Shown: one piece after another, positions 27,312 through 38,078 of the stretch
Layout of the letters: every line of letters starts with the position of its first letter
Position numbering within the stretch: the stretch's first letter is position 1
Assembly: GCF_016908325.1 (NCBI RefSeq)
Contig: NZ_JAFBDR010000021.1
Span: 17,757 to 81,756, forward strand
DNA: 64,000 bases
From: Aquibacillus albus
Lineage (GTDB): Bacteria > Bacillota > Bacilli > Bacillales > Amphibacillaceae
Direction: 5' to 3'
The notes under the pieces: generated by a model
The model's database searches: none
Seen by the model: the letters and a program-made list of their open reading frames with translations, nothing else
What the model was told of the DNA's origin: nothing
Made by a program: the position numbers and the translations under genes

Positions 27312-29520
27312 GATTAGCCCAGAAAAAATTGAAACGGATGCCCTTTATAAAGATATGGGGGTAACGGATGAGGAATACCAACTAATTAAGAAAATAATGG
27401 GAAGGCGTCCGAATTTCACGGAAACTGGTATTTTTTCAGTGATGTGGTCGGAGCATTGCAGCTACAAAAATTCAAAGCCGTTGCTACGAAAGTTTCCAAC
27501 GAAAGGGGAACATGTTTTACAAGGACCTGGAGAAGGGGCTGGTATTGTAGACATAGGTGATGGACAAGCGGTCGTTTTTAAAGTTGAAAGTCACAATCAT
27601 CCATCTGCAGTAGAGCCATATCAAGGAGCGGCAACAGGCGTTGGTGGTATTATTCGTGATGTATTTTCTATGGGTGCTAGACCGATTGCGATTTTAAACT
27701 CTTTGCGCTTTGGTAATTTAACCTCTGGTCGTGTGAAATATTTATTTGAAGGTGTTGTCGATGGGATTGCCGGGTATGGAAATTGTGTCGGTGTTCCTAC
27801 GGTCGGCGGTGAAGTTCAATTTGATAATAGCTATGAAGGAAACCCTCTAGTTAATGCAATGTGTGTCGGCATTATTGATCAAAAGGATATTCAAAAAGGG
27901 ATTGCAGCTGGTGTTGGTAATACCGTTATTTACGCTGGAGCTCGTACTGGTAGAGATGGTATTCATGGGGCTACGTTTGCATCAGAGGATTTATCGGAGG
28001 AGTCGGAGAGCAAGCGCCCATCGGTTCAAGTTGGCGATCCATTCATGGAGAAGCTGTTGATCGAAGCTTGTTTAGAAGTTATTCATGAGGATGCGCTAGT
28101 AGGAATCCAAGACATGGGAGCAGCAGGTCTTACGTCGTCGGCCAGTGAAATGGCGAGTAAAGCAGGAACAGGCATGGAAATGGATTTAGATTTAGTTCCT
28201 CAACGAGAATTAAATATGACTCCATATGAATTAATGCTTTCGGAATCACAAGAGCGTATGCTTCTAGTCGTAAAACAAGGACAAGAACAAGAAATTATCG
28301 ATGTATTTAAAAAGTTCGGTTTAGAAGCAGTAGCAGTTGGAAGAGTAACAGATGATAAACGGTTCCGATTACTCCATAAAGGAGAAGTTGCTGCGGATAT
28401 TCCAGTTGACTCGCTTGCCGAAGATGCACCAGTTTATCATAAACCATCCAAGGTTCCAGCATATTTTGAAGAATTTCAACAAATGGAAGACTATTATCCA
28501 GTTGTAAAAAATCATAGTGAAGTACTGAAGACTTTATTGCAGCAACCGACGATCGCAAGCAAAGAATGGGTTTATGATCAATATGATTCAATGGTTCAAA
28601 CGAACACTGTAATTACTCCAGGTTCTGATGCGGCTGTCTTAAGAGTTCGTGGAACAAACAAAGCGTTAGCGATGACGACAGATTGTAATTCTCGTTATAT
28701 TTACCTTGATCCAGCAACTGGCGGTAAAATAGCAGTAGCGGAAGCAGCTAGAAATATCGTTTGTTCTGGTGGAAAACCACTTGCTTTAACAGATGGTTTG
28801 AATTTTGGAAATCCAGAAAAGCCGGAGAATTTTTGGCAAATGGAAAAAAGTGTGGAAGGCATGAGTGACGCTAGCTTGAAGCTTAACACACCAGTCATTA
28901 GTGGAAATGTTTCGCTATATAATGAATCGAACGGACAATCTATTTTTCCAACACCAGTTGTAGGGATGGTTGGATTGATTGAATCACTAGATCATATTAC
29001 GCCATCGTTCTTCCAACAAGCTGGTGATGCGATTTATCTAATTGGTGATACGAAAGCGGAGTTTGGCGGAAGTGAGCTGCAAAATGTTTTAGAAAATAAA
29101 TATTTTGGAAAAGCACCAGCGATTGATTTGGACATCGAAGAAAAACGTCAAAACCAATTATTAAAAGCAATTCAATCCGGTGTTATTGCTTCTGCACATG
29201 ATTTGGCAGAAGGCGGGTTAGCAGTAGCGCTTGCTGAAAGTTTATTTGATAAAGAATTGGGCTGTGAAATAAAGGTCGATGGGGATTTGACAGTTAAGCT
29301 ATTTAGTGAATCACAATCTCGTTTTCTTGTATCTGTGAAGCCTGAGCATCAAGATGCGTTTGAAAAACTAGTGGAAGACGCAAATTACCTTGGTAAAGTA
29401 ACAGATTATACGGATATAAAAGTAGAATCAAGTGGTGAGCTAGTAGTTGATGAGCCTGTCAAAAATTTAAAAGCACTGTGGAAAGGGGCTATACCATGCT
29501 TGCTGAAATCAAAGGATTAA
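27295..29520 (+). CDS. purL: FGAM synthase synthetase subunit PurL (small type)
   Basis: 741 residues, the size of small PurL (B. subtilis 742). It carries the ATP-dependent FGAR amidation activity. The [20 protein letters not shown] block, [14 protein letters not shown] and [12 protein letters not shown] are characteristic. It acts with PurS and PurQ from the same operon. The 3' end overlaps purF by 25 bases. Confidence 0.96.
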   Translation: MLQTPEISPEKIETDALYKDMGVTDEEYQLIKKIMGRRPNFTETGIFSVMWSEHCSYKNSKPLLRKFPTKGEHVLQGPGEGAGIVDIGDGQAVVFKVESHNHPSAVEPYQGAATGVGGIIRDVFSMGARPIAILNSLRFGNLTSGRVKYLFEGVVDGIAGYGNCVGVPTVGGEVQFDNSYEGNPLVNAMCVGIIDQKDIQKGIAAGVGNTVIYAGARTGRDGIHGATFASEDLSEESESKRPSVQVGDPFMEKLLIEACLEVIHEDALVGIQDMGAAGLTSSASEMASKAGTGMEMDLDLVPQRELNMTPYELMLSESQERMLLVVKQGQEQEIIDVFKKFGLEAVAVGRVTDDKRFRLLHKGEVAADIPVDSLAEDAPVYHKPSKVPAYFEEFQQMEDYYPVVKNHSEVLKTLLQQPTIASKEWVYDQYDSMVQTNTVITPGSDAAVLRVRGTNKALAMTTDCNSRYIYLDPATGGKIAVAEAARNIVCSGGKPLALTDGLNFGNPEKPENFWQMEKSVEGMSDASLKLNTPVISGNVSLYNESNGQSIFPTPVVGMVGLIESLDHITPSFFQQAGDAIYLIGDTKAEFGGSELQNVLENKYFGKAPAIDLDIEEKRQNQLLKAIQSGVIASAHDLAEGGLAVALAESLFDKELGCEIKVDGDLTVKLFSESQSRFLVSVKPEHQDAFEKLVEDANYLGKVTDYTDIKVESSGELVVDEPVKNLKALWKGAIPCLLKSKD

Positions 29521-30908
29521 ACGAAGAATGTGGTGTGTTTGCGATATGGGGTCATGAAAAAGCAGCAGAAATGACTTACTATGGCTTACATGCGCTGCAA
29601 CATCGTGGGCAAGAAGGTGCCGGAATTGTAACAAGTGATGGAGATAATCTCCATTTGCATAAAGGAAATGGCTTAATTAATGATGTATTTCAACAAGACG
29701 AATTTTCGCGATTAAAAGGTACGGCTGCTCTAGGCCATGTGCGTTACGCTACACAAGGTGGCGGTGGCTATGAAAATGTTCAGCCACTTGTGTTCCGTTC
29801 CCAAAAAGGAAGTATGGCTTTAGCACACAACGGGAATCTTGTGAATGCTTATATGTTAAAAAACCAGCTTGAGGCACAAGGAAGTATTTTACAAACAACG
29901 TCCGATACAGAAGTACTTGCCCATTTAATTAAAAGAAGTGGTCATATGGGGATGGAGGATGCGATTGGTTCTGCACTAGGTATGATAAAAGGTGCCTATG
30001 CTTTTGGGCTGCTTACGGAAGATCAATTGTTTGTTGCTCTAGATCCTAGAGGATTAAGACCGCTATCGATCGGCATGCTAAATGGCGCTTATGTCATTTC
30101 TTCAGAAACATGTGCTTTTGATATTATTGGGGCTACCTATATACGAGAGGTTCTGCCCGGAGAGTTGATAACGATTGATGATAATGGCCTAACATCGAGG
30201 AGGTTCGCCTCTCCGTTACAGCGGACACTTTGTTCCATGGAGTATGTTTACTTTTCACGACCGGACAGTGACATTAACGGATTAAATGTTCATGCGAGTC
30301 GTAAAACAATGGGAAAAGAATTAGCGAAAGAAGCACCTATTGAAGCAGATGTTGTTACAGGTGTGCCAGATTCTAGTATTTCCGCAGCGATTGGTTTTTC
30401 TGAAGCTACGGGAATTCCTTACGAGCTAGGGTTAATTAAGAACCGATATGTTGGACGGACATTCATCCAGCCTTCACAGGAATTGCGGGAGCAAGGTGTA
30501 AAGATGAAATTATCTGCAGTTCGGGGAATCGTAGAAGGAAAGCGTGTCGTTATGGTCGATGATTCGATTGTACGAGGAACGACAAGTCGACGTATTGTAC
30601 GTCTTCTAAAAGAAGCTGGAGCTACAGAAGTACATGTTCGAATTGCTTCACCACCAATAGAAAATCCTTGCTACTATGGCATTGATACGTCAACAAAAGG
30701 TGAACTTATTGCATCGAACAATTCTGTAGAAGAAATAAGGGAATTAATTGGTGCAGATAGTTTAGCTTATTTAACGGCGGAAGGTTTAGAGAACTCGATT
30801 GTAAAGGGTAAAGATTCAACTGAACATGGCGTTTGTCAGGCTTGTTTTACAGGGAATTATCCAACTGAAATCTATCCAGACACTGTTTTACCAGCTTATA
30901 AAGGGTAA
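29496..30908 (+). CDS. purF: Amidophosphoribosyltransferase
   Basis: 470 residues from ATG 29496, with AAAGGGG 8 bases upstream; an upstream in-frame GTG at 29478 is less likely. It is the first committed step of purine synthesis (PRPP to phosphoribosylamine). The propeptide [11 protein letters not shown] precedes the Ntn nucleophile Cys12, as in B. subtilis. The PRPP loop [14 protein letters not shown] is present. The four cysteines of the oxygen-sensitive 4Fe-4S cluster are conserved (LCSMEY, NPCYYG and CQAC). Confidence 0.96.
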   Translation: MLAEIKGLNEECGVFAIWGHEKAAEMTYYGLHALQHRGQEGAGIVTSDGDNLHLHKGNGLINDVFQQDEFSRLKGTAALGHVRYATQGGGGYENVQPLVFRSQKGSMALAHNGNLVNAYMLKNQLEAQGSILQTTSDTEVLAHLIKRSGHMGMEDAIGSALGMIKGAYAFGLLTEDQLFVALDPRGLRPLSIGMLNGAYVISSETCAFDIIGATYIREVLPGELITIDDNGLTSRRFASPLQRTLCSMEYVYFSRPDSDINGLNVHASRKTMGKELAKEAPIEADVVTGVPDSSISAAIGFSEATGIPYELGLIKNRYVGRTFIQPSQELREQGVKMKLSAVRGIVEGKRVVMVDDSIVRGTTSRRIVRLLKEAGATEVHVRIASPPIENPCYYGIDTSTKGELIASNNSVEEIRELIGADSLAYLTAEGLENSIVKGKDSTEHGVCQACFTGNYPTEIYPDTVLPAYKG

Positions 30909-30935
30909 AATTACTAATTGTTAGGGGCGAAGCTG

Positions 30936-31958
30936 ATGAGTGATATATACAAACAGGCTGGTGTTGACGTTAACGCTGGTTACCGTGCAGTAGACTTAAT
31001 GAAAAAGCATATAAAACGAACCAACCGACAAGAAGTTATCGGGGGGGTTGGTTCCTTTGCAGGTTTGTTTGACTTATCCTCTTTTTCATATGAGGAGCCT
31101 GTTCTAGTGTCAGGTACAGATGGTGTCGGGACGAAATTGAAGCTGGCATTTGAAATCGATAAGCATGATACGGTTGGAATCGACTTAGTTGCTATGTGCG
31201 TGAATGATATTGTTGCACAAGGAGCGGATCCGTTATTTTTCCTTGATTATATCGCTTGCGGGAAAAATGAACCGGAAAAAATAGAACAAATTGTTAAAGG
31301 CATTTCTGATGGATGTGTCGATAGTGGCAGTGCGTTAATTGGCGGTGAAACAGCAGAGATGCCAGGTATGTACAAGGACGGAGAGTATGATTTAGCGGGT
31401 TTTGTCGTAGGAATTGCAGATAAAAAACAACTGATTACTGGCGAAGATATTGAAGCTGGTGATAAAGTTATCGGCATTGCTTCTAGTGGCGTTCATTCCA
31501 ATGGCTTTTCATTAGTTAGAAAAATAGTTGCTGATAATAACCTTGACCTAGCGAAAACCTACACCGATTTGACAAAACCATTAGGAGAAGAACTACTTAC
31601 ACCAACAAAAATCTATGCAAAAGCAATGAAACAATTAAAGCTAGATCTTACGATTAAAGGAATCAGTCATATTACTGGTGGAGGCTTCTATGAAAATATA
31701 CCTCGGGCCCTTCCTGGTGAATTTGGAGTAAAGGTTGATGCACAATCTTGGAAAATCCCAGCTGTTTTTTCATTTCTCCAATCACAAGCAAAGCTTTCGT
31801 TTGAAGAGATGCTCGGAGTTTTTAATATGGGAATTGGCATGGCAGTTGTTGTTTCAGCACACGAGGCAGAGATGGCGTTACAGCTATTAGAGGATATCGG
31901 TGAAGAAGCTTTTCTCATTGGTGAAGTCGTCGAAGAGTCTGGAGTGACGTTAAGCTAA
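30936..31958 (+). CDS. purM: AIR synthase (FGAM cyclo-ligase)
   Basis: 340 residues from ATG 30936, with AGGGGC about 7 bases upstream; a TTG at 30918 gives six extra residues unlike other PurM proteins. It closes the imidazole ring of FGAM to AIR with ATP. Family blocks [14 protein letters not shown] and [12 protein letters not shown] are present. Its stop shares one base with purN. Confidence 0.95.
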   Translation: MSDIYKQAGVDVNAGYRAVDLMKKHIKRTNRQEVIGGVGSFAGLFDLSSFSYEEPVLVSGTDGVGTKLKLAFEIDKHDTVGIDLVAMCVNDIVAQGADPLFFLDYIACGKNEPEKIEQIVKGISDGCVDSGSALIGGETAEMPGMYKDGEYDLAGFVVGIADKKQLITGEDIEAGDKVIGIASSGVHSNGFSLVRKIVADNNLDLAKTYTDLTKPLGEELLTPTKIYAKAMKQLKLDLTIKGISHITGGGFYENIPRALPGEFGVKVDAQSWKIPAVFSFLQSQAKLSFEEMLGVFNMGIGMAVVVSAHEAEMALQLLEDIGEEAFLIGEVVEESGVTLS

Positions 31959-32542
31959 TGGAAAAAACAAATATTGCTGTTTTTGCTTCTGGAACAGGTA
32001 GCAATTTTGAAACAATTGTGAAAGCAATGGAGGCGGGACGTTTGGATTGCAACGTCTCCCTTTTGGTTTGTGATAAGGCGGATGCGAAAGTGTTAGACAA
32101 GGCAAAAGCATTTAACATCCCGACCTTTGTATTTAATCCAAAAGACTATGATTCTAAGGCTGATTTTGAACAAGAGATTATCACACAGCTTGAGGCAAAA
32201 CAGATAGAATGGATTGTTTTAGCAGGATATATGCGATTAATTGGAACAACATTACTGAGTCAATTTGAGTCAAAAATTATTAACATTCACCCTTCTTTAT
32301 TGCCATCATTTCCTGGAAAGGACGCAATTGGGCAAGCTTTAGAAGCAGGAGTAAAAATCACTGGTGTTACGATTCACTATGTAGATGAAGGAATGGATAC
32401 TGGGAAAATAATTGAACAAGAAGCTCTTCGAGTAAGAGAAAAGGAAGATCGCGATTCTTTACAACAACGAATTCAGGAATTAGAGCATCGTTTATTTCCT
32501 GAAACAATACAGAGATTAGTTTCAAACAACCTCGAAAAATGA
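31958..32542 (+). CDS. purN: GAR transformylase (folate-dependent)
   Basis: 194 residues, close to B. subtilis PurN (195). It formylates GAR using 10-formyltetrahydrofolate. ASGTGSNFE near the N-terminus, the catalytic [10 protein letters not shown] and [14 protein letters not shown] are family hallmarks. The start codon overlaps the purM stop by one base. Confidence 0.95.
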   Translation: MEKTNIAVFASGTGSNFETIVKAMEAGRLDCNVSLLVCDKADAKVLDKAKAFNIPTFVFNPKDYDSKADFEQEIITQLEAKQIEWIVLAGYMRLIGTTLLSQFESKIINIHPSLLPSFPGKDAIGQALEAGVKITGVTIHYVDEGMDTGKIIEQEALRVREKEDRDSLQQRIQELEHRLFPETIQRLVSNNLEK

Positions 32543-32568
32543 ATAAAAAAGGTGGAGGGACACAATTT

Positions 32569-34101
32569 ATGAAAAAACGAGCTTTGCTTAGTGTGTCAGA
32601 TAAAAGTCAGTTAGTGGAATTTGCAACAGAACTAGATAAACTTGGCTATGAGTTAGTTTCAACAGGTGGTACGTTAAAGAAATTACAATCTGCTGGGCTT
32701 CCTGCTATTTCCATTTCAGAGGTAACGAATTTTGATGAAATTATGGATGGACGTGTAAAAACACTACACCCGAATGTCCATGCAGGTCTTTTAGCAAAAC
32801 GTGATGATGAGAGTCATCTACAGCAATTAGAAGAGCGCGATATTTCTCCGATTGATATTGTCGTTGTTAACCTTTATCCATTTAAACAAACGATTGAACA
32901 AGAAGGCGTTACGGAGGAGCAAGCGATTGAAAACATTGACATTGGCGGTCCGACAATGCTTCGTTCTGCTGCGAAAAACTTTCAGGCAGTTACGGTCATT
33001 GTTGACCCTGCTGACTACATGCCAGCAGTGGAACAATTAAAATCAGGCAATTCGTCCGTAGAATTTCGTAAACAGCTTGCAGCTAAAGTGTTTAGGCATA
33101 CAGCTAATTACGATGCAATGATTGGAAATTACTTTACAACCATTACAGAACAGCAAGATCCTGAAACGTACACAGCAACTTATGAAAAAGTTCAGTCCTT
33201 GCGTTATGGAGAAAATCCTCATCAAAAGGCTGCCTTTTATAAGGAACCAATTGTCAAAGGTGCATCACTGGCTAACGCAAAGCAGCTTCACGGTAAGGAG
33301 TTATCCTACAACAATATCCAAGATGCAAATGCTGCATTAGAAATAGTCCTTGAATTTAGTGAACCAGCAGCCGTTGCGGTTAAGCACATGAATCCATGTG
33401 GTGTTGGAATTGGTCAAACGATTTCACAGGCATATGCAAAAGCGTATGAAGCAGATCCGGTTTCCATTTTCGGTGGAATTGTAGCGTTAAATCGTGAAGT
33501 GGATGCTGAGACAGCGAATCAATTAAAAGAAATTTTCCTAGAAATAGTCATCGCACCATCCTTCTCAGAGGAAGCGATTGAAATTTTAACAGTGAAACCA
33601 AATATTAGATTGCTGGAAACACCGATAGAAACTGCTACTTCTAACGATAAAAAGGTGGTTAGTGTGCTTGGAGGATTACTTGTACAAGACAAGGACTTTG
33701 GCACGATTACTGCAGATGATGTAACGATTCCGACAGAAAGAAAACCAGATGAGGAAGAGTTAGCAGAACTATTATTTGCTTGGAAGGTTGTTAAGCATGT
33801 GAAGTCCAATGCGATTGTTGTTGCAAAAGGTGATCAAACACTTGGTGTTGGAGCTGGTCAAATGAATCGTGTCGGAGCTGCAGCTATTGCGTTAGAGCAA
33901 GCTGGTGACAAGGCAAAAGGAGCAGTGATGTCATCCGATGCATTCTTCCCAATGCCTGATACAGTGGAAACAGCAGCTAAAGCTGGAATCAAAGCAATCA
34001 TCCAGCCGGGTGGTTCAAAGCGTGATCAAGATTCCATTGATGCTTGTAATGAGCACGGAATTGTTATGGTGTTTACTGGCATGCGCCACTTTAAACACTA
34101 A
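32569..34101 (+). CDS. purH: AICAR transformylase / IMP cyclohydrolase
   Basis: 510 residues from ATG 32569, preceded by GGTGGAGGG; an in-frame ATG at 32539 overlaps the purN stop but has no ribosome-binding site. The N-terminal MGS-like cyclohydrolase domain starts [16 protein letters not shown] and contains STGGT. The C-terminal transformylase domain includes [11 protein letters not shown]. The protein completes IMP synthesis with 10-formyltetrahydrofolate. Confidence 0.96.
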   Translation: MKKRALLSVSDKSQLVEFATELDKLGYELVSTGGTLKKLQSAGLPAISISEVTNFDEIMDGRVKTLHPNVHAGLLAKRDDESHLQQLEERDISPIDIVVVNLYPFKQTIEQEGVTEEQAIENIDIGGPTMLRSAAKNFQAVTVIVDPADYMPAVEQLKSGNSSVEFRKQLAAKVFRHTANYDAMIGNYFTTITEQQDPETYTATYEKVQSLRYGENPHQKAAFYKEPIVKGASLANAKQLHGKELSYNNIQDANAALEIVLEFSEPAAVAVKHMNPCGVGIGQTISQAYAKAYEADPVSIFGGIVALNREVDAETANQLKEIFLEIVIAPSFSEEAIEILTVKPNIRLLETPIETATSNDKKVVSVLGGLLVQDKDFGTITADDVTIPTERKPDEEELAELLFAWKVVKHVKSNAIVVAKGDQTLGVGAGQMNRVGAAAIALEQAGDKAKGAVMSSDAFFPMPDTVETAAKAGIKAIIQPGGSKRDQDSIDACNEHGIVMVFTGMRHFKH

Positions 34102-34172
34102 GAAGTTGAAAGGTTCAGCAAAACCATTAAACAAAGTGAGAAGTTAAGTTTTCCTAATGAGAGAGGGATATG

Positions 34173-35429
34173 ATGAAAGTACTAGTTGTTGGTAGTGGTG
34201 GACGAGAGCATAGTATAGTGAAAAAATTAGCAGAAAGTGATCAGGTTTCCAGCATCTATGCTGCACCTGGGAATGGTGGCATTGAACAAGATGCCACTTG
34301 TGTAAACATTGGTGATAGCCAAATTGAAGAATTAGTTGCTTATGCAAAAGATAATGCGGTTGACTGGACGATTGTTGGCCCGGAAGTTCCGTTGAACGCT
34401 GGAATTGTTAATGCTTTTCAGAAGGAAGGATTGAAAATTTTCGGTCCTAAGGAAGAGGCTGCGCTAATTGAAGGAAGCAAGGATTTTGCAAAAGGATTTA
34501 TGAAAAAGTATCAGATTCCGACTGCAGCATATCAAACTTTTTCAGATGTGGATGAAGCGAAGCAGTATATTGAAAAGCAGGGGGCACCAATCGTTATCAA
34601 GGCAGATGGATTGGCTGCTGGTAAAGGGGTAGTAGTTGCGACTACTGTTAGACAAGCGTTAGATGCGGTTGAAAATATGCTTGTCGAAAATCAATTCGGT
34701 GATGCCGGCAGTAGGGTTGTAATCGAAGAGTTTCTTGATGGAAAAGAATTTTCGTTAATGGCTTTTGTTAATGGTGAAGATGTCTATCCAATGGTGCCTG
34801 CTCGTGATCATAAGCGTGCCTTTGACAATGATGAAGGTCCAAACACTGGTGGGATGGGAGCATATGCACCAGTGCCGGATTTAGCAAAGGAAAACGTCGA
34901 TATTGCTATTGAAAAAATTTTAAAGCCGACAGTAAAAGGTATGGTTCAGGAAGGTCGCTCCTTTACTGGCGTGTTATATGCAGGTTTAATCGAAACTGAT
35001 CAAGGCCCGAAAGTGATCGAGTTTAACGCTCGACTAGGTGACCCTGAAACACAGGTAGTTCTTCCGTTATTGGAGAATGATCTGATTCAGGTTGTGCAGG
35101 ATGTAGTCGAAGGGAAAGATCCACAGCTGAAGTGGAAGGACGAATATTGCATTGGAACAGTCGTTGCTTCCAAAGGCTACCCTGGTTCTTATGAGAAAAA
35201 TGTACAGTTGCCTTCTGTTGTAGAAGAAGACGGTAGCTTCGTTATCCACGCAGGTACGAAGAAAGAGGATGACGGCTTTGTTTCTAGTGGAGGAAGAGTG
35301 CTGTTAGTTGGATCGGTACAAAAACAACAACAGCAAGCACAGGAACAAGTGTATAAGTATTTAACACGCTTTGATAACAAGGATGATTTTTTCTATCGAA
35401 GTGATATTGGTTTTAGTACCGGGAAATAG
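34173..35429 (+). CDS. purD: Phosphoribosylamine-glycine ligase
   Basis: 418 residues; two consecutive ATGs (34170, 34173) are possible and GAGAGGG favours the second. It is an ATP-grasp enzyme that makes GAR. VLVVGSGGREHS at the N-terminus, DGLAAGKGVVVA (ATP-grasp loop) and FNARLGDPETQ are diagnostic. It is the last gene of the operon and is followed by a strong terminator. Confidence 0.95.
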   Translation: MKVLVVGSGGREHSIVKKLAESDQVSSIYAAPGNGGIEQDATCVNIGDSQIEELVAYAKDNAVDWTIVGPEVPLNAGIVNAFQKEGLKIFGPKEEAALIEGSKDFAKGFMKKYQIPTAAYQTFSDVDEAKQYIEKQGAPIVIKADGLAAGKGVVVATTVRQALDAVENMLVENQFGDAGSRVVIEEFLDGKEFSLMAFVNGEDVYPMVPARDHKRAFDNDEGPNTGGMGAYAPVPDLAKENVDIAIEKILKPTVKGMVQEGRSFTGVLYAGLIETDQGPKVIEFNARLGDPETQVVLPLLENDLIQVVQDVVEGKDPQLKWKDEYCIGTVVASKGYPGSYEKNVQLPSVVEEDGSFVIHAGTKKEDDGFVSSGGRVLLVGSVQKQQQQAQEQVYKYLTRFDNKDDFFYRSDIGFSTGK

Positions 35430-35434
35430 GTTGG

Positions 35435-35469
35435 AAAACGTGTGACCGTTGGTGGTTGCACGTTTTTTT
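35435..35469 (+). terminator. Terminator of the pur operon
   Basis: Thirteen-pair stem with wobbles, AAAACGTGTGACC (35435-35447) with GGTTGCACGTTTT (35454-35466), six-base loop, T run. Confidence 0.9.
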
Positions 35470-35504
35470 GGTGTGAAAACCTCTCAAAATTGGGTAATAT
35501 TTTC

Positions 35505-35533
35505 TTGTTATACATGGTAGTTTCGATTATAGT
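35505..35533 (+). promoter_or_regulatory. Probable promoter of the NERD gene
   Basis: TTGTTA (35505-35510), 17-base spacer, TATAGT (35528-35533), about 24 bases before the start codon. Confidence 0.6.
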
Positions 35534-35556
35534 AGATATATTATTGAAGGAGGGAT

Positions 35557-36468
35557 GTGGTTAAGATTCGATCTGAACCATTGGAATTAAAAACATTACA
35601 ATGTTTAAGGGTAAGAATGGAACTCTCAGAACAAGAAGAACAGAATTTATTGAACCTCCAGCAAGGCTATCGTGGGGAATGTGCTTTTGATAGACGCGTA
35701 GAAAATTTAGGTAATCATTGTATTATTTTAAATGATTTGCTGTTAGAGCATAGTAATACGATGTTTCAGTTGGATTCACTTTTCATCACACAACAAAAAA
35801 TCTACCTGTTTGAAGTGAAGAACTATGAAGGAGATTATTACGTTGACGGCGATCGATGGTACATGAAATCTGGCAAAGAAGTTAAAAACCCCTTGCTTCA
35901 GTTAAAGCGAAGTGAAACACTCCTGCGGCAGGTACTCCAGCAATTGAAAATTAACCTCCCTGTTGAATCCTACTTGGTTATGATTAACCCTCACTTTTTT
36001 CTTTATAATACTCCGATAGATCTTCCTATTTTATTTCATTCACAACTAAATCGTTTTTTAAGTAAATTAAAGACGAATCTATTTCCATTAAACAAGAATC
36101 ACAAAACATTGGCAGAACTACTAAGAGCGATACACATTGAAAAATCTCCTTATGTGCGCATACCAGATTATACTTTTGAGGGATTGAGAAAAGGGATTTT
36201 TTGTAATGGATGTGGGCGGCCGATGGAAAAGGTTAATAGGGTATTTGTAAGGTGTAGGGGATGTAATTGTGAGGAAGTTATTGATACAAGCATTGTTAGA
36301 AGCTTGGGGGAGTATAAGTTACTTTTTCCGGATCGGAAAATTACCACGAATGGAGTGTATGATTGGTGTGGTGGTTTGATTTCAAGGTATATAATAAGGA
36401 GGATATTGGTAAAGGAGTATGATCTGGTAGGAAACAGTAAAAATTCTTATTTTATTAAAAAAGAATAA
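35557..36468 (+). CDS. NERD-domain protein with C-terminal zinc ribbon
   Basis: 303 residues starting at GTG 35557 just after AAGGAGGGAT. The nuclease-related domain is at about residues 35-150: GYRGECAFD (Glu41), FQLDSLFI (Asp73) and YLFEVKNYEGDYY (Glu87, Lys89) form the restriction-nuclease-like D-ExK core. A zinc ribbon follows with Cys216-x2-Cys219 and Cys233-x2-Cys236. NERD proteins are predicted nucleases or DNA-processing factors of unknown role, scattered through Bacillaceae. It is an accessory gene between purD and a tandem-repeat locus, with no partner in an operon. Confidence 0.8.
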   Translation: MVKIRSEPLELKTLQCLRVRMELSEQEEQNLLNLQQGYRGECAFDRRVENLGNHCIILNDLLLEHSNTMFQLDSLFITQQKIYLFEVKNYEGDYYVDGDRWYMKSGKEVKNPLLQLKRSETLLRQVLQQLKINLPVESYLVMINPHFFLYNTPIDLPILFHSQLNRFLSKLKTNLFPLNKNHKTLAELLRAIHIEKSPYVRIPDYTFEGLRKGIFCNGCGRPMEKVNRVFVRCRGCNCEEVIDTSIVRSLGEYKLLFPDRKITTNGVYDWCGGLISRYIIRRILVKEYDLVGNSKNSYFIKKE

Positions 36469-36517
36469 GCTTAGTTTGATTTAGATGAGACTTACGGAAG
36501 TGAGCAGAGGTTAATTC

Positions 36518-36772
36518 ATGCAGTTCATCAAGGAAAAAGGCAATGAATTAAACGAAAGAGCAAGATTCGTGCAATTCATCAAGGAAAAAGGTAATGAATT
36601 AAACGAAAGAGCAAGATTCGTGCAGTTCATCAAGGAAAAAGGCAATGAATTAAACGAAAGAGCAAGATGCGTTCAGTTCATCAAGGAAAAAGGCAATGAA
36701 TTAAACGAAAGAGCAAGATTCATGCAGTTCATCAAGGAAAAAGGTAATGAATTAAACGAAAGCTCATGTTAA
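36518..36772 (+). CDS. Five-fold 17-residue repeat peptide
   Basis: 84 residues made of five copies of QFIKEKGNELNERARFV-type units. AGAGG lies 7 bases before the ATG, a usable ribosome-binding site. The repeats are strongly charged and predicted helical (possible coiled coil); a heptad-like spacing of Phe, Ile and Leu is present. Differences between units are CAG/CAA and GGC/GGT (silent), one F to C, and V/M at the unit junction. No signal peptide or known domain is seen. I recognise no established family, and it could be a non-coding minisatellite whose unit length happens to be a multiple of three. It sits between the NERD gene and a convergent peptidase gene. Confidence 0.5.
   Translation: MQFIKEKGNELNERARFVQFIKEKGNELNERARFVQFIKEKGNELNERARCVQFIKEKGNELNERARFMQFIKEKGNELNESSC
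36521..36772 (+). repeat. 51-bp tandem repeat, about five copies
   Basis: Units start at 36521, 36572, 36623, 36674 and 36725, each beginning CARTTCATCAAGG and ending near GCAAGATTC. The last copy diverges after AACGAAAG. Copies are nearly identical, indicating recent or homogenised amplification. Each unit also contains TTCAT...ATGAA, able to form a small hairpin. Confidence 0.95.
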
Positions 36773-36828
36773 GTGCGGTGACCTCGGAAAAGGGAGTGAA
36801 TTAGTTCCTATTTCCAAAGCAAAACAGA

Positions 36829-36858
36829 GAAGTGCCACAAACTTATCTGCGGCACTTC
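36829..36858 (-). terminator. Terminator of the P1 peptidase gene
   Basis: GAAGTGCC (36829-36836) pairs with GGCACTTC (36851-36858). Read on the minus strand, the stem is followed by TCTGTTTT. Confidence 0.7.
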
Positions 36859-36861
36859 AAA

Positions 36862-37926
36862 TTAAGACAATACCACACCAAATTTTTCAATCAAATCCTT
36901 TAAAGTCGGTCGTTGATTACCATCTCTACCAACGACATGGGTAGCAGTAATTAATGAATTTAACACAGCTTCTTCTGTCGCCTCTCCTACAGCCCGAAAA
37001 GCACCATCAATGTCTTCATCATGAATCGTTTTTATAGATAAACAGCTCCTTGGTTTATCATGCGGAATTCTGTTAGCGGTAGAAAAACCGATAGCAATTT
37101 CACCACTACCATTTGTAATTATTGTTCCTGTCCTTGATAGCCCCGTTACCGTTCGCTTTAGAATTCGATTTAATTGTCTTTCGGAAACAGGCAGGTCGGT
37201 TGCAACGATCATCATAACGGAGCCCTTGTCCTCTAATTCGCCTGATTCAAGGAGAGCATCCTTTAACCGCAAGCCAATCGGGTTTCCGTTTATTCGCAAA
37301 TCGCGCAGGATGCCAAAGTTAGTGAGAGCTAATACTCCTAGCGTATATGTACCGTGATTTAGCTCCATCGTTCTAGATGCAGATCCAATCCCGCCCTTTA
37401 AAGAGTAGCATAGCATTCCTGTACCTGCTCCGACTGTTCCTTCCTGAAATTCCGATGAAGCATTATTTAAAGCTTCCCATACGTGGTCCTTACGGATAAA
37501 CTTTGCTCGAATATCGTTAAGGAACATATCGTTACATTCTCCGATAACAGGATTTACTGTACCTGTTGTTCGTCCTATTTCAGGATTTTGTTCGAGAATG
37601 TGATCGATTAGTGCATCAGAAGCTGTTCCGACATTTAATGTATTGGTTAGCAAAATAGGTGTCTCCAGTGTACCTAACTCCTGCATTTGAATCGAACCCA
37701 TTGTTTTCCCGAATCCATTAATGACATGAGTGGAAGCAATTAATTTCTCTCTAAATATATTGCCTTGATGGGGTAAAACCGCAGTCACCCCAGTTTGCAT
37801 GTCACCTTTACTTAATGTGACATGTCCGACTGTAACCCCTTTTACATCCGTAATTGCATTATATTGTCCAGGCTTTAATTCACCTATTTTAACTCCGTAG
37901 TCCTGCATTCTTTTTTGGTTGTACAT
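36862..37926 (-). CDS. P1-family (DmpA-like) aminopeptidase
   Basis: 354 residues. The N-terminal ITDVKGVTVGHVTL is the family entry block, and AGTGMLCYSLKGGIGSASR holds the Gly-Ser pair at which DmpA/BapA precursors autocleave to expose an N-terminal nucleophilic serine. Members release N-terminal L- or D-amino acids or beta-amino acids from short peptides. The physiological substrate in Bacillaceae is not known. GAGGGGAT lies 5 bases upstream of the ATG. The leader carries a nine-pair hairpin and a possible 12-codon ORF. It is convergent with the repeat gene and not conserved at this position in B. subtilis, so it is part of the accessory patch. Confidence 0.85.
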   Translation of the reverse strand: MYNQKRMQDYGVKIGELKPGQYNAITDVKGVTVGHVTLSKGDMQTGVTAVLPHQGNIFREKLIASTHVINGFGKTMGSIQMQELGTLETPILLTNTLNVGTASDALIDHILEQNPEIGRTTGTVNPVIGECNDMFLNDIRAKFIRKDHVWEALNNASSEFQEGTVGAGTGMLCYSLKGGIGSASRTMELNHGTYTLGVLALTNFGILRDLRINGNPIGLRLKDALLESGELEDKGSVMMIVATDLPVSERQLNRILKRTVTGLSRTGTIITNGSGEIAIGFSTANRIPHDKPRSCLSIKTIHDEDIDGAFRAVGEATEEAVLNSLITATHVVGRDGNQRPTLKDLIEKFGVVLS

Positions 37927-37951
37927 ATTGATCCCCTCTTCAAGTAGTAAT

Positions 37952-37993
37952 GGCTTACTCTACAACCTAAGTTATACATCGAGGGAGCAAGCC
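37952..37993 (-). promoter_or_regulatory. Leader hairpin of the P1 peptidase gene
   Basis: GGCTTACTC (37952-37960) pairs with GAGCAAGCC (37985-37993), nine pairs with one G-U. It lies about 25 bases before the start codon and encloses the end of a 12-codon ORF (38010-37972, minus strand) that has GGAGG in front. A leader role is only a guess. Confidence 0.35.
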
Positions 37994-38078
37994 GTATGCA
38001 TTAGTAACATTTCCTCCTTGATTTTATCACAAGAAGGGGATCGAACTCTCAGGCTTTGAAGCTTAAAAATTTTAAAAA

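Noticed and set aside
36521..36772. CRISPR array
   Set aside because: The copies are contiguous 51-bp units with no unique spacers, and no cas genes are nearby.
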